Positions 23,700 through 35,008 of a stretch of DNA of 64,000 nt are shown here, one piece after another. The notes beneath the pieces were generated by a model, which was not told where the DNA came from, made no database searches, and saw nothing but the letters and a program-made list of their open reading frames with translations. A program made the position numbers and the translations under genes. The stretch covers positions 1,970,001 through 2,034,000 of the forward strand of contig JBAJFG010000604.1 of assembly GCA_037903475.1 (NCBI GenBank), in the 5' to 3' direction. Source of the stretch: Ancylostoma caninum. Its lineage: Eukaryota; Nematoda; Chromadorea; Rhabditida; Ancylostomatidae. Numbering within the stretch: position 1 is the stretch's first letter; the number at the start of each line of letters is the position of its first letter.

Positions 23700-24163
23700 T
23701 ATCAATTTATTCAACAATTATTTGCCAAACTTTGCGGGTATTTTGCACCTTTGACCACAACGCACACTACCCGCTACAGCAGTCGGTCCGTCCGGCAGCG
23801 ATTTCCCCACAAGTTTGGGCACGGCGCGGCAGTGAACCCGTACGGTACGGCAGTATTTTCCCACTAGAGTAAACCGGGCGCGGCGATTTTAACACTTGAG
23901 GGCGCCCGGTGAAGCAACGGATCCCTTATCTGTTCGGGATATTTCAATTTTCAATAAAATGTCATGTTTAAGATCGCTTTCGATAGTTTCGCGCTGCAGA
24001 AAGATGATCTCGAAACTGATGACCGCTGCACGTCTCATGACCTATGACTTATTTTTTGTTATTAATCAGTCGTTTCTTCAATTTGTGTAGTTTTAAAAGA
24101 TTTAATGCTTTAAAAGTGGTGCTTCGTTGTTATTTTTGCTTAAAAGTGTATTTTAATTCATGG
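23700..24163. other. No gene recognised
   Basis: Nothing beyond a locally GC-rich patch near 23800-23910 with CGGCAG repeats. Ends at the next repeat. Confidence 0.4.
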
Positions 24164-24336
24164 ACGAGGGTACCACGCAATCCCCTGGACGGTTTACTGG
24201 CCGGGCTGACTTCACATACCAGGCAAGCCGCAGACACATATCGGTCAGGGCGCATTCATAACACCGGGCAGGTCGACTAAGGTGCTGGAGCCTTCTCGGT
24301 ATTTGAATGCGGCCAACCTGATGAAAGTGCCTGAGT
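24164..24336 (-). repeat. CCGGGCAGGCC-type foldback arm, copy R2
   Basis: Read on the minus strand from 24336 it begins CTCAGGCACTTTCATC, then AGGTTGGCCGCATTCAAATA, and matches the arm at 25961 (same order of blocks, ending with ...GTAAACCG). No left partner was found. Confidence 0.6.
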
Positions 24337-24531
24337 GAGTTCTGATAGCAGCTCTAATAAGTGAGAAAACAAGATCATTTGCAAGTAAAACTCGTTCAAG
24401 AAAGGCTATTTCTTATAGAAAGAAAATAAGTAATGAAAGCCGCATTAACTGTGCACAACCCTCCATACGATCGCGGTCAATAATTTATGATCAGGGGGTA
24501 TGTTGAAGGCGGAAATTGTCATTACAACTTA

Positions 24532-25549
24532 TCAGGTTGGTGCGAAATTAATTGCCAAAACTAACATTCTAGTTCAAAAAGTTATAACTTGGCTTTGACA
24601 CAACATTCCTGATCATTTTAATTCACTAAATCTTCCCTAACAATCTAGTTAGAAGGGGACGCTTCAATATTGAAAACTGAGGTTGCATCAGGAGTTGGTG
24701 GAGCTATAAGAGTGTGATTAACTGCAGCCTTCTCCCACCTAGTCAAACGTTGACAACAGAGTCCTGGTATTGTAATTTTGAACTGATGTCCAAAAATCTG
24801 CCGTCACACCTTCCCCTTACTGCGTAGCACTTTTCACGAGTCTCCGATGCAAAATTGCGACTGCAGCAGATTGCTCACCTCAGGGAGAAAAACTGGTTTA
24901 ATAAAACTCAGAGGTGGGAAAACATCTCTACCCATATTCATTCGCATTTCTAATTATCGTACAGGAATCGAGCACAGGGCACACTCAGTACATGTTCTAG
25001 AAATTAATCGTTTTGGGACGAAAAAATTAAGTTAGGAAAGATGTCACGCCAGATAAGGCGTTCGTCATCAGTCAGATCTGTGGTGTTCACGTCCGCACCT
25101 TTGGCACCTTACTGCTTGAAGTCAGATGTATTGATACTGTAGTACGGTGAGCATCCGTCTCGTCGTCCGGATAGTAAGATCCAGTTTAGGTTCTACGGCT
25201 ATTCTCAACTACTGATTGCTTAGCGACATCTAGCTACCACGACTACACTTTCATTTGAGTTTGAAATCATAGGAAGAAAACTTTGCGAACCCCTAGCTCA
25301 TTGTTCGCTGGGAAAACGATTCCAAGCTCAAACAAATACAAAGTTATCGAACACCTCCACTTCGAAGTGATCTAGCTTGGAGTCATTAACTACAATCACC
25401 TGAGAGTCGCATCAACTCATCATTTGTTCGCGACTCCACAAAAAGGTACTGAAGAGAACTAGCCAGGCTTGAATGTGTTTAAATCCCACAGAAGAAAAAA
25501 GTTTCTTCGTGTATGCCCCGAAACGGCAATTAATTTCGCACCAACCTGA
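24532..25549. mobile_element. Mariner-type element, 1018 bp, TA-flanked
   Basis: The left tip TCAGGTTGGTGCGAAATT (24532 on) and the right tip in reverse are identical over about 25 bp, including AATTAATTGCC. TA lies on both sides (24530-24531, 25550-25551). Tips of this form are typical of mariner elements. The interior is mostly closed in all frames, so it is either non-autonomous or long dead. Confidence 0.8.
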
Positions 25550-25795
25550 TAGTTTGGGACTGAGCTACTTGGCCAAAATTTTGGGTATAATGAGAGTCGA
25601 AGTACTCTTTCTATTTGCTGCATAACATTGATGCAAACTGCTTTCGCATAGAACTATCGCATCCCAAGCAAAAATTTACACGTTGGTTCCTCGTTTGTAT
25701 CGCTTCATCTCGATTCGAGAGAAGTTATTTCAAATCTTATTTTGAGCAAGTAATTTGCTGTAATAATCGTTTTCTGTAGTTCTTTTTTTACACAG

Positions 25796-25940
25796 AGAAG
25801 TGGGATTGCCAAAATGCCAGAAAATTTGGAAGAAAGAGTTTTCAATACTCTCGAACGAAAGGCAACCGTTCCGACAAAGGATATTTCGATGATATCCAAC
25901 ACTAACAACTATTCTGACATTGAAATGGGAACTTTAACGC
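25796..25940 (+). CDS. Possible exon, unknown protein
   Basis: After a strong acceptor (TTTTTACACAG) the frame reads SGIAKMPENLEERVFNTLER, then KATVPTKDISMISN, and runs straight into the foldback element at 25961. No donor is clear before the insertion. If real, the exon has been broken by the insertion. I do not recognise it. Confidence 0.2.
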
Positions 25941-25960
25941 TGTCAATATTCTTTAGATAT

Positions 25961-26981
25961 CTCAGGCACTTTCACTGGGTTGGCCGTCATCAAATACCGG
26001 GAAGGCCGAAACACCTTAGTCTGCCTTCACGGTATGCGGCCATGCGGCCTGACCGGTATCTTATTGCGGCTTGCCAGGTAATGAGTGGTGGCTTGCCGGT
26101 AAACCGCTCAATGCACTACGAGAATCCTCCGTTAGGCATTATGCATGTTTTTAAATCAGAAATGACAACAAATACAGGATATCAATGCTTTTATTGATTT
26201 ACAGAGATTTACATTTGTTGTACGTTCTAGGAAAGACATTTGTCATTGGCATCTTGTGAAAATTCTTCGGATCTATCTCTATCCTATTTTTCCTATCCCT
26301 ATCTCTTTTGGAATTGTTCGGAGGTGTCAGTGAAGGTATTGGCTCGGTTCCTGCCGCTACTATCTACCTACAAGGAAAAATAAATGAATAGTCACTCCAA
26401 TCTTTGGAAGGACTTTGGATACAAACTGTTATAAATTCACATCCTGTGCGCCCATAAAATCTCTTCTTGGTCTTCACTACTGTAGTTAATTATGGTTCCT
26501 TTTAGATTTTTTGAAGTCGCGATGAGACAATCCTCAAAACGGCTTCAATTTTTAGAAGAAACACTCACTAACATGGAAGGAGTCGGTATCTTACCATAAT
26601 AACCGAAAAAAGACATGATTCAATCAACTTCGAATTTGGCCTCATAGTGCTGCTGAAGATGGTTGTTTCTAAACATCCTAACTTATTGAGGCAAAAGAAA
26701 AACTTGACGCTGAAGATGTTACATACATCGCACATTAGTCCACCGTACAGCGGAAGATGAACAAAGAAAAGGAATCTATGAATTGTGAACCCCACGTTAT
26801 TGTTAGTGGTTATCACTTGCTGTTGGCTTGCCCGGCACTAGAATAGTGTGAGCGGCCTGGCCGGTATGCCCGCGTCATTCAAACCATTGATCGGGCCTAC
26901 CCGGTGTCGTAAAAGTAAAGGACGGGGCTTGCCCGGTAGCTCAGAATTGCTGTCGGCCTATCCGGTGGAAGTGCCTGAGAT
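25961..26981. mobile_element. Foldback element with about 170-bp CCGG-rich arms
   Basis: The left end CTCAGGCACTTTCAC (25961) is mirrored by GTGGAAGTGCCTGAG at 26966-26980. Each arm repeats CCGG(G/T)...GGCC motifs, but the two arms belong to different subfamilies: the left matches R2 at 24164, the right matches 60629-60900 over a longer distance (including GTGATAACCACT and GTACGGTGGAC). The middle shows no transposase. Long, internally repetitive inverted arms are the mark of foldback-type elements. No target duplication was resolved. Confidence 0.6.
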
Positions 26982-28064
26982 ACTGAAGAATTTTTGGTAG
27001 ATTCGACCACTTGGTTTGGTTCTCGCATTTGAGCAGCAATGACATCTGGCAGAAAAAAATAGTCAATTATGTGCAAATCTGGTGACTGAGCTCAATAGAG
27101 CCAAGAGAATTGAGTTTTTGTCCAGATAAGCTGTTATTACGAAGCACCCATAGAGCTTCAATTCATCCAGATTTATTATATCCAGATTTCATCCTGATCC
27201 AGAGGTGGGTTATGACAATAAATCATCTTGTCTAAATGGCGCTGATTATATCTTTTTGACTGCTATTGTAATTCAAGCTTAAGAATTGCTTTCTTGGCAG
27301 GAAAATTACTACTAAAGTTTAAAGGCAGGCACAAATTTCGTCTCGAACGTTTCGAAAGTTTCGAAAAACCCTGGATTCAAGGAATACTTTCGCCACATAA
27401 GCTGCGGTAGACGTGTCCGCTTACTTACTTACAACAGGATCGTCTAGGATCAATCGGACTTAATTCTCAGCTGATTGGGCGCGGTGTCTCGCTTGCACTA
27501 GAGCGACAAAATCTTATTGGAGCGCGGAAAAGATCATTTCCAGCTGACCTAGTTGCCACCCGTCGCTTTTTTCAGGTTAGTTCTTTCATTTTGCGTTCAG
27601 ATTGGTTTCGGTTTTCTTCGTATTCCTCGTTTTCGCATGTGAGGAAACGTTTCATATGTGAACCCTTTTCGTTTTTTATTTTTTCCGTTCTTGTATTCGG
27701 TTTTCTGCAGCAATTTTGCAATATTTTCAGCTGCGTGGGGCTGCGATCACCTTTTCGATATTTCTGTAACGCCTCGTCCAAGTTAGTTCTCAGTTTTCTG
27801 GTATGATAGGCTGCTTTGAATCTCCTAAATTCAGGTTTCATTTTGTTTTCCTGTAGTATCCTCTTTTCTTCTTTGCTTTCATCATTATTGTGTTGGCGTT
27901 TTGCGTTTTCTTTTTGTTCTCAGTTTTCTTTATTTCCAAATGGTGTGCATGGCCCATTCGTCTACAGCTGTTTCTCAACATTTTCTGCCATCACAACCGT
28001 TAATTTTCACTTTTATGTTGATAAGCTGTGATTTCGTCACTTCCTATGCTGTTTTTTTCTGTCC
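26982..28064. other. T-rich sequence, no gene recognised
   Basis: 27560-28060 is unusually T-rich on the plus strand, with several TTTTCAG-like acceptors. The minus-strand frame 27572-27841 is rich in Lys, Arg and Glu as a by-product of that composition. The same T-rich character resumes after the mariner at 29775. Confidence 0.4.
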
Positions 28065-28377
28065 ATTGCGAGTGCTTGGGCGCGTGTGGTGCAGTGGTAA
28101 GAGGCTCGCTGCGCACGCACACGATCGATGGTTCGATCCCGCACGAGGCCAACCAAGCCTTCCATCCCTCTGGGGTCGGTAAATTGGTACCAGAGGAGTC
28201 TGGGAGGATGAAGCACTGACTTGGTACATCGGGTGCCCCCCGCAAGTCATTGTACAGGGCACATACGCATTCAACGCCTCTACGATGCTCAGATGAAGTC
28301 GAATGCGTGGCGCATCCCTTGTGACGGGATTGATTAACGCCGACCACTTTATCCTTATCCTTTTATTGCAAGTGCTT
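28065..28377 (+). mobile_element. tRNA-derived SINE with 13-bp target duplications
   Basis: The element (28078-28364) starts GGGCGCGTGTGGTGCAGTGG. It has a pol III A box (TGGTGCAGTGGTAAG, about 28086-28100) and B box (GGTTCGATCCC, 28130-28140), spaced as in a tRNA. It ends in an ATCCTT-type tail. ATTGCGAGTGCTT (28065-28077) and ATTGCAAGTGCTT (28365-28377) flank it, one mismatch in 13. These are the marks of a LINE-mobilised SINE. The tail suggests a partner LINE with an ATCC-rich 3' end, which I did not find here. Confidence 0.85.
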
Positions 28378-28515
28378 ATCCCTTTCATTGTTTTTCAGTC
28401 TAATTCTTCTAACTCCGGCTAGTCCACGCTGCCCAACCACTTTTTTCTGTTCTCAAGGGTTTTTTTGAAGTGGGTTTTGCTTGTTTTTCGCCACTTGTCA
28501 CAAAGTGTGATTTTG

Positions 28516-29774
28516 TTAGGTTGGTGCAAAAATAATGCGCGTTTTTCGCTGCTTCATCTTCGGTGCAGAAAACTTCCGGTGTTTCTTATCATCGATGTGA
28601 GAATTTGCACATGGTTTTGTAGCAAATTCCAGGCTTTTCCAAACATCTCATGCATTTTTAGCGAAGTTCATGTTTTTGGTGAATTTTTGGTTGTGGAACG
28701 AAAGGCGCCAAAACAAGTTTTTTGCCAAACTCACTTCAGTGAGCTGATACTCGACGGCATAACAGCAGGAATCGCGCGGAATACCATTTTAGTTTTGGCG
28801 AAGGGAGTGTGAGCGAATGCATGCCGCCGAGCTGCTCCCGGATTTTTCGGCTTAGTGTGCCTTGCTTCGAAAGTAAGGAATGTCGTATAGGTCTTCCTGG
28901 GGTTTGCGACCCCCAACTGATGACAGTTACCAAAGAGCACCCATCCAAAACAACATACTTGGTTTCGCAGAACATTGCCGGTAATTGTTGTCAGAACATT
29001 CCTCACTTCAGTGAAAATGGGAGGATGAAAAGCTCGACGAGTTGATGTCGCGCATACTGAACGAGTACCCACATTGATCCTCGTTGAGAGGTCTGCTTCG
29101 CGCCTTTGTAGTGAAAGAATTGTGACCAAACAGTCGGTCGCTTAGTTAAGTATGGAGTATAGTCCCTCTTCGACAAAATGAGGTGCCCTGCTCAGAAGCT
29201 GGACGAGGAACATGCACCAAAACACTCCCAGGAACCGAAGCAACACCAAAATGAGCTCACGGCGACTTTGTGGTGACCTGCTGCAAAAATTGCTCACCAC
29301 AGCTCATTCAGTCTTCCTAATCTGGTAAGACGTAAATGAAACGAATAAGAAACTTCACAGTGTGACCCCAGCGTTGCTGAATAAAATGGATTTTTCACTC
29401 CTACACGGTACCGTCGAGGCACACCCTGCACGACAGATTCTTCATAGGTTCGAGCAACTGAGCTAGGAAGCTCGGCCTCCTAGATCATAATCAGCAAGCT
29501 TCTCGCTCACCGGCTACCACTTCCCCGAGAACCTGGACGACTTCTTCCAGGAGAATTTTCTCGAGGACTAAAGTGATACTAAAACTGCCCTCTGGAAGTT
29601 CGTCGATTCTAGAAGGTCCTGCCACAATTGCACGGTAGTCGGAGAACGTCTATCTTATTGCTAAAGATTTGCGGATTACGGTTCTAAGCCTTTTGAAAAA
29701 GATCAATTTTGAAAGGACTTATGAGGTTCGGAGTCAAAGGCATGAAAACGCGCATTATTTTTGCACCAACCTAA
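28516..29774 (+). mobile_element. Decayed full-length mariner transposon
   Basis: The tips TTAGGTTGGTGCAAAAATAA at 28516 and its mirror ending 29774 are nearly perfect; TA follows the right tip, and the left TA has decayed to TG. The 1259-bp length fits mariner. The transposase is scattered over frames: near 29440-29620 it reads ARQILHRFEQLS, TGYHFPENLDDFFQENF, then TKTALWKFVDSR, which is the C-terminal mariner block (ARPHTA...LGW, DYHFF..LDNFL.GK, A...FIDSR). The catalytic Asp motifs are not intact, and there are many stops. It is a dead copy. Confidence 0.8.
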
Positions 29775-30699
29775 TAGTAATCGTAGCTTGTGATTTTGTT
29801 GCTTATCTCTCTGTTCTTCCTTTTATTTTGATTTCTTTTTTATCGTCAATCATTTTCTTAGCGACTTCACATTGCTTTCTTTGTTTTTTAGTTGATTTCG
29901 TGTATTTCCAGATGGCCTACGCAGCCTAACTGCTGTCCTCTGCTGTGGAAGGCAACCTGGAGGTAGGTTTTCACTTCCATTTCATCTTTTCGATGTTTTG
30001 ATGGTCATCAGAGGCGTTTTTCTTCCATATGTTCCCGTTTTTGTGTTCTGATTTATTTTTGTTTATTCTTTTGCAAAGCAATGTTGCCTTTTGTGTTTTC
30101 TATTCAGTTTCGTCTGTTTTCAGGTGCCCCTTGTTTCCCACCGCTACCCTCTGCTGTCGCTTCCTGGTGGTAGACTATCTCCACGCAGAGTTCAGCTCAC
30201 GGCGGTGAGAACAACTCCTGTGGTGCACTACGACTGCACCCGTTGCTCCTTGCAAAAAAGTGATACCAGGAGATGGGAGGGGCAACGTCGTGCAGTAGAA
30301 CACACGCATGAAAAGCTTTCCTGGGAAACGTCCTAGCCGCGATTTCAGCTGTTGCTACCGGGACTCGACTTATCGTAACGCGTACCAATTATTCATTCGC
30401 TCGCCTATTTACTGAATTTTTTATTTATCTGCATACACTTCCACACTAGGATCCTAATCTTCAGTTAGGAATTGCAACGCTGGGCAAAGCAACTACGTCT
30501 CTTCGTCATTTCGGACTTTTTTTCTAGGAATGGTTCCGTTGATGCAAACCCCCATTCAAAAAGTATATCTCCTTCACAAACAAAAATACTAGATGTGATT
30601 CGCGGGAGATACGAGGTGAGAATTGAGAATTCCGTTCACAATGGAATTGCACATATACTAAGCTGAGTAATTAGGGAACAGAAGGGCTAGATGCGAAAG
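29775..30699. other. No gene recognised
   Basis: T-rich start, then a GC-richer part (30130-30340) with an open plus frame but no motif or splice support. Confidence 0.4.
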
Positions 30700-31357
30700 A
30701 ACTGTGCCCCTTTAGCGTCTGGTATGAAAAGTTGAAGGCACACATATGGCAGGAAATAGAAGTTAGAGAAGGAGAGAAGATTCGGCATATCTTCAACACT
30801 GTCTCAAACACGTACAGGATGTGCATGTTTGGGCAGAAGTGAATTTTGTTTCAGATATGCTTCAGAGCGGTCTACCACACTACTTTTATAGGAGGAAGCA
30901 ACGGGCCGATACACCAGGTGCGGTCATGGGCCCTTGAAAGCAGTGGCGGACGCAGGGGGGGGGGCCACCTCGAGAATAGGTCGGCAAATTTTTGAAATTA
31001 CTTTACAATACATATAAAAATCTTGTTAGTTTATTTGTACGTGTTTATTTTTGATATTATTTTTAATATAATCTTTGTTAATTATTTATTATTTTAATTG
31101 ATATTTTTATTAATTTTATTTTTCGTCTGGGTCCCCAAAACAGCGGAGACCCCACTTTTCTCCCACGCCCCCCCCCACTTTCTGCGTCCGCCACTGCTTG
31201 GAAGGTGTTGTGGGAACGAGACCAGAGACCACCACGGAGGGGTCCCCTGCGTTTGAGATGCTGAGGCAGCTGGTGCTCAACAAGACGTTGCAAAAGGACT
31301 TGGTCAAGGCTAGCCCGCGAGGAGGAACCTTCATATGCGAGTCGAACAACGCGCTAG
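30700..31357 (+). pseudogene. Transposase-like coding fragment split by a hAT MITE
   Basis: Plus-strand frames read FSVWYEKLKAHIWQEIEV, then EGEKIRHIFNTV, a stop, and, after the 256-bp MITE, EMLRQLVLNKTLQKDLVKAS, then GGTFICESNNALG up to a good donor CTAG|GTAAGC at 31358. The block KDL....GT..CES.N is reminiscent of a widespread transposase-like family with a CE/VESFHN...YAPK motif; that link is from memory and weak. Removing the MITE and one target copy rejoins the frame across the insertion. Codon-like conservation says it was once coding; the stop after GQK suggests decay. A second coding-like piece is at 32333. Confidence 0.4.
30941..31196. mobile_element. hAT-type MITE, 256 bp, 8-bp target duplication
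   Basis: The ends CAGTGGCGGACGCAGGGG and its mirror (CTGCGTCCGCCACTG with a small insertion) are flanked by CTTGAAAG (30933-30940) and CTTGGAAG (31197-31204). CAGTGGCGG tips and 8-bp duplications are typical of hAT. The interior is AT-rich, without coding. Confidence 0.9.
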
Positions 31358-31424
31358 GTAAGCATAATTGCAGGAAAGAAATATACTAGTGAGTACCACT
31401 TGTTTACTTATGGCCTGTAATATA

Positions 31425-32311
31425 TTAGGGTGGTCAGAAAGTCTTGAGCCGTTTTGGACTTTTTTTGCGCTTTATTTTATTAGTCAGCCCACAGTGGAAT
31501 TTGCTCAACAATATAATAGCCACAGTTAGTCAATGCTGTGTCTCACCTAATGGGCAGGTCAGCGTTCCCCTTTTCCCAGGAATGGGAAGACTGGGAGCCA
31601 AAGAAATCGCCGACCTCCGTTTCAACATGGTCAACTTTGGTGAATTTTTTCTTAGCCAGGAATGCTTGGAGGGGATGAAATAAGTGACAATCAGAAGAGG
31701 CAACGTCAGGAGAATACGGTAAGTGGGGAAGCGTGTCCCAACCCAGTTCCTCCTATTTTTCAGGGGTCCCTTAAGCAAAATGGGGCCTAGCGTCACCATG
31801 GCGTAGGTGTACGAAAAACTCGTCTTGGCCGTTTTTCTCGAACAGCATCCGCGACCTTCCGGAACTGATTGGCGTATCCGTTACTGATGACCTTGTATGT
31901 TTGCGGGAGCAGCTTATAATACGACATTCCTGGCGAATTCCAGAGGCAGCAAAGGAAACACTTGTTTGGGTGGGGGTGCGATTTGGTGGATCTTCTGCTC
32001 GACGGAGCCACACGGCAAGATGTATGTTAGAATCGTAGAGGGCACAACTCTCATCTTCAGTAATTAGTTATTCCAAAAACTCCTTTCGGTGTGGTCAATG
32101 AAGGAAAAACTGATCTTGGGTAGGAGGACCTCTTTTGGAATTGACGTCGTAATTAACGTTAGGAAAGCCAATCCGGCTATATATGCCTACTGTAGAGAAG
32201 CCCCGAGTTTGGTCTACGATTACCACATGGTAGGTCATGGGTACCGATCAATAATCAAAAGTTCTGGAACTTTCAAAAAAAAATCGGCTCAAGACTTTCT
32301 GACCACCCTAA
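31425..32311 (-). mobile_element. Internally decayed mariner, 887 bp, TA-flanked
   Basis: TTAGGGTGGTCAGAAAGTC (31425 on) is mirrored at 32293-32311, with TA on both sides (31423-31424, 32312-32313). The minus strand holds transposase remnants in changing frames: HGDARPHFA (third catalytic region, D-N-A-R-P-H in active relatives), NWVGTRFPT, and a block that in the adjacent frames reads like the ...SPD(V/L)APSD.HLF motif. The N-terminal half is missing or scrambled. Confidence 0.75.
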
Positions 32312-32332
32312 TAAATCAAGTTGTTGGTTTAG

Positions 32333-32710
32333 CCCTCTCTTCACCTACAAGCTCTACGCAATGCCGTCTATGATGCGATTTCAACACCCTTACGCCTGCG
32401 GAGATGGCTAGTGAAAGGAGGGTACAAAGAATTGTTGAGGTCCAGCGCAAATACTCCACAAGGACATCTCGGATGGTCTTCAAGTCTATGGTCGATGAAC
32501 ACGCTCAAGGAGCCTCCTGACGAAGTTGACATCCAGGAGGTGATCGATGCCGAAGAAGGCTCTGATGGAGGGGAGCCTGAAGACTTGTTCAAGTCATTCC
32601 TCAGTTCGAGGACGAATGTGTGGAAGAGTTTTCGGAAGAGTTTTAATTACTGTATATATCACAACTTAAGACAAATTTTCCAATCAATGTTCGTGTCCAT
32701 TCATGTGTAA
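32333..32710 (+). CDS. Coding-like ORF, possibly a transposase C-terminus
   Basis: After acceptor-like GGTTTAG the frame is open for 125 codons: LQALRNAVYDAISTPLRLRR, then PPDEVDIQEVIDAEEGSDGG and EDLFKSFLSSRTNVWKSF. It has an acidic middle and a natural amino-acid profile. It lies right after the TA of the mariner and might continue the fragment at 30700-31357, but the splice phases (1 versus 0) do not match. I do not recognise the family. Confidence 0.3.
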   Translation, partial: PSLHLQALRNAVYDAISTPLRLRRWLVKGGYKELLRSSANTPQGHLGWSSSLWSMNTLKEPPDEVDIQEVIDAEEGSDGGEPEDLFKSFLSSRTNVWKSFRKSFNYCIYHNLRQIFQSMFVSIHV

Positions 32711-32960
32711 TGCATAGTAAGGAAGATTCACCATACCGTTTTGCATTAGTTCACAGTCAAATCTTCCAATTCTTGCTTTCTGACTCCTGCCTTAGCCCAA
32801 AGCGTAAGTTTTCATTGATCTTTTGTTGTTTGTACCATAAGCATCACCAGCAACCTTTTTGCACCAAATTTCTTCGCATCTATCCATAACATCACTACTG
32901 GAACTGTCTTTTCGAATCCTCAAATTTTTTTCGACAGGGCTGGGTCTCAATGCTAAGCCA

Positions 32961-33066
32961 TTTCCTCCAAATTTTGCAGAGATGAGTTGTACCGCTCGTC
33001 GACCATATTCATGATCGACGAGCGACTCATTCCAACTACAACTCATCTCTGCAAAATTTGGAGAAA
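32961..33066. repeat. Imperfect palindrome, about 45-bp arms
   Basis: CCAAATTTTGCAGAGATGAG and CTCATCTCTGCAAAATTTGG frame CGCTCGTCGA...TCGACGAGCG. The right arm has 13 extra bases. Very tight hairpin with a loop of under 10 bases. Flanks 32711-32960 and 33067-33633 show no gene. Confidence 0.8.
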
Positions 33067-33633
33067 ATCCGTGTTGTGTGAATTTTCTACAGTATTTCTA
33101 CTGTAACCCTACAAATATGTGCTACATACTGTCCATCGACTGGAACTTCTCAAAATCAGTCCAACTGTTGCCGTGGAAAAAGCGGAGAATCTTGAGAGAA
33201 GCAAAACAAACCAGACATCTCGCCACATCCCTCAATCAGCTGATAACATGCGGCGGCGTCGATCATTTCGACACCGCAAGGAGCGGATCACCGTCCGATG
33301 CTTTCGCCTGCCCAGAGTTGGAGCTCTTCAAACTGCTCCATCCACTTACTTTCGGCAGATTTCAAGATAAGATTGGGATTCAGCATACTTAAATAGTGAG
33401 AAAAATGTGAAAATCTCCGGGGTGAAAATTTCCATATGTGCTGCCTCTAAAGAAGATAGGTGGCATGGCATCGGCAGTATCGCGAGCAAGGATCTCTATC
33501 TCATTCTTTCCCGACAACGTTATGCACGATGAAAGATGTTTACAACACTTTTTCCCATATATTTTATGTTTATAACATGCAAAAAAATTGCACTATGGTA
33601 TTATCCTTGTAAGATGCGTGAATAAAGCAATTT

Positions 33634-33720
33634 TTAAAGATGGCACCCACGAAAATTTCTGTAAACGAGATTTTATCGTAACCTTGGGTTTTCGGCCATG
33701 ATGAGCACAGATGTTTAGTC
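33634..33720 (+). repeat. MITE family A, left-end fragment
   Basis: TAAAGATGGCACCCACGAAAA, then CTTGGGTTTTCGG, aligns with 1567-1650 over about 80 bp. No right tip found. Confidence 0.6.
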
Positions 33721-34122
33721 AGCCTTGCCAGAACTCGTGAAAAGTTTGAATATTTTGAATATTTCTAGTTCGCTGCGCTAGAACAAGATTGTCTAGTTGA
33801 GCAGGTAGAGTCCGACAAAAGTTGATAACGGCGCCTTTTTAGTATACTTGGGACTGAATGAAAACCAGATAATTTCGATATTTCGATAAATAATTTAGGA
33901 AGTAATTTAAACATCCAGATATTCGAGAATGTGGAAGCGCTAATGCTCTTCTTCTCTCGACAGCACTACATTGGTCTCTGCTGTTGGCACATTCGAATTT
34001 TCCATTTATTCGGAAATTACTATAATAAAGCTCAGACCCCCTTCGTGTCACGTGAGTGGGCGGACAAATATATGCGTGTTGCAATAACGGCGCCCCACGT
34101 AGCACTTTCGGCGAGGGAAAGA

Positions 34123-34527
34123 TGTGGCTTCTGAAGGTAGCGAAGTGGAGGAAATGTGGGGGTGGGCGTGATTTCGCAACACAGCACATAACTCCCTCAA
34201 CGCCTCAGGCGTTGAAGAGGTATCTTCGTTGTTGTCGTCTAACAGTCCATAACAGCGTTGTAAAAATCGCGCCACAGTCTAACATTTTCGCCAAGAACAA
34301 CGGAAAATCTTGGTTCTCCGAACCAACGACGGTGAGGAAGGGTGTGATTTCGCAAGGCGACACATGACCCGCACAACTAATTGGGTGTTGAACGGGAATC
34401 TTCACAACAACACACTAGTAGGGAGGGATGTGGGGTTTCTGAAGGCAGCGAAGTGGAGGAGAGGTGGAGGGAGGTGTGATTTCGCATTGGAATATCACAG
34501 CACATGACTCAACGCTTCAGGCGTTAA
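34123..34527 (+). repeat. Diverged direct duplication, about 95-bp units
   Basis: 34123-34214 and 34427-34527 share TTCTGAAGG(T/C)AGCGAAGTGG, TGTGATTTCGCA, CACAGCACAT and CAACGC(C/T)TCAGGCGTT. A shorter third piece (GTGTGATTTCGCAAGG) is at 34340. Unknown repeat; the segment 33721-34122 has no gene. Confidence 0.65.
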
Positions 34528-34911
34528 CCTAACTGTCCAAAACGACCCGGAACAGCTACTCATTCCCTTGCGGCATTGGGAATTTTCGCCAAATGTTCCA
34601 GTTTTTATGAAGAGGAAAAGCAGACTTATGGAACTTTTTCTCAGCTACAGTAGAGGGATCTAACTCTGAGAGTACGATGCCTGACACAAAGGAAAGTTTG
34701 GAGTGAAGAAATTTTGAAGTTTACCCCGCAGAAAATCACTGTCATCCGCGGTGATGCAGCGCTTCGTGAGAGTAGAGATTTTGTTCCTACACTTTCTGAG
34801 TTGAGTAGTTCCCAAAGTAACGTGGCTCATGGGTCCAAGTCAAACCTACTCGTATTCGATATTCCAAAGGAAAAATATTCGGTTTGAATGAATGGAAAAT
34901 TGGAATGTTCC

Positions 34912-34935
34912 TACATTTATTTATTTATTTATTAT
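34912..34935 (-). repeat. TTTA microsatellite
   Basis: A short TTTA/TTAT run like the tails at 38390 and 42372; possibly the 3' tail of an unrecognised minus-strand CR1 copy. Confidence 0.6.
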
Positions 34936-35008
34936 TTATGGTCAGTTAAAAGTTAACTAGGCATGAGAAAGTCCATGAAAACTAGGCGTGATAAAGTCCA
35001 TGAACCTC

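Noticed and set aside
27572..27841. Lys/Arg/Glu-rich minus ORF
   Set aside because: Follows from the T-rich plus strand. No splice logic or family motif.
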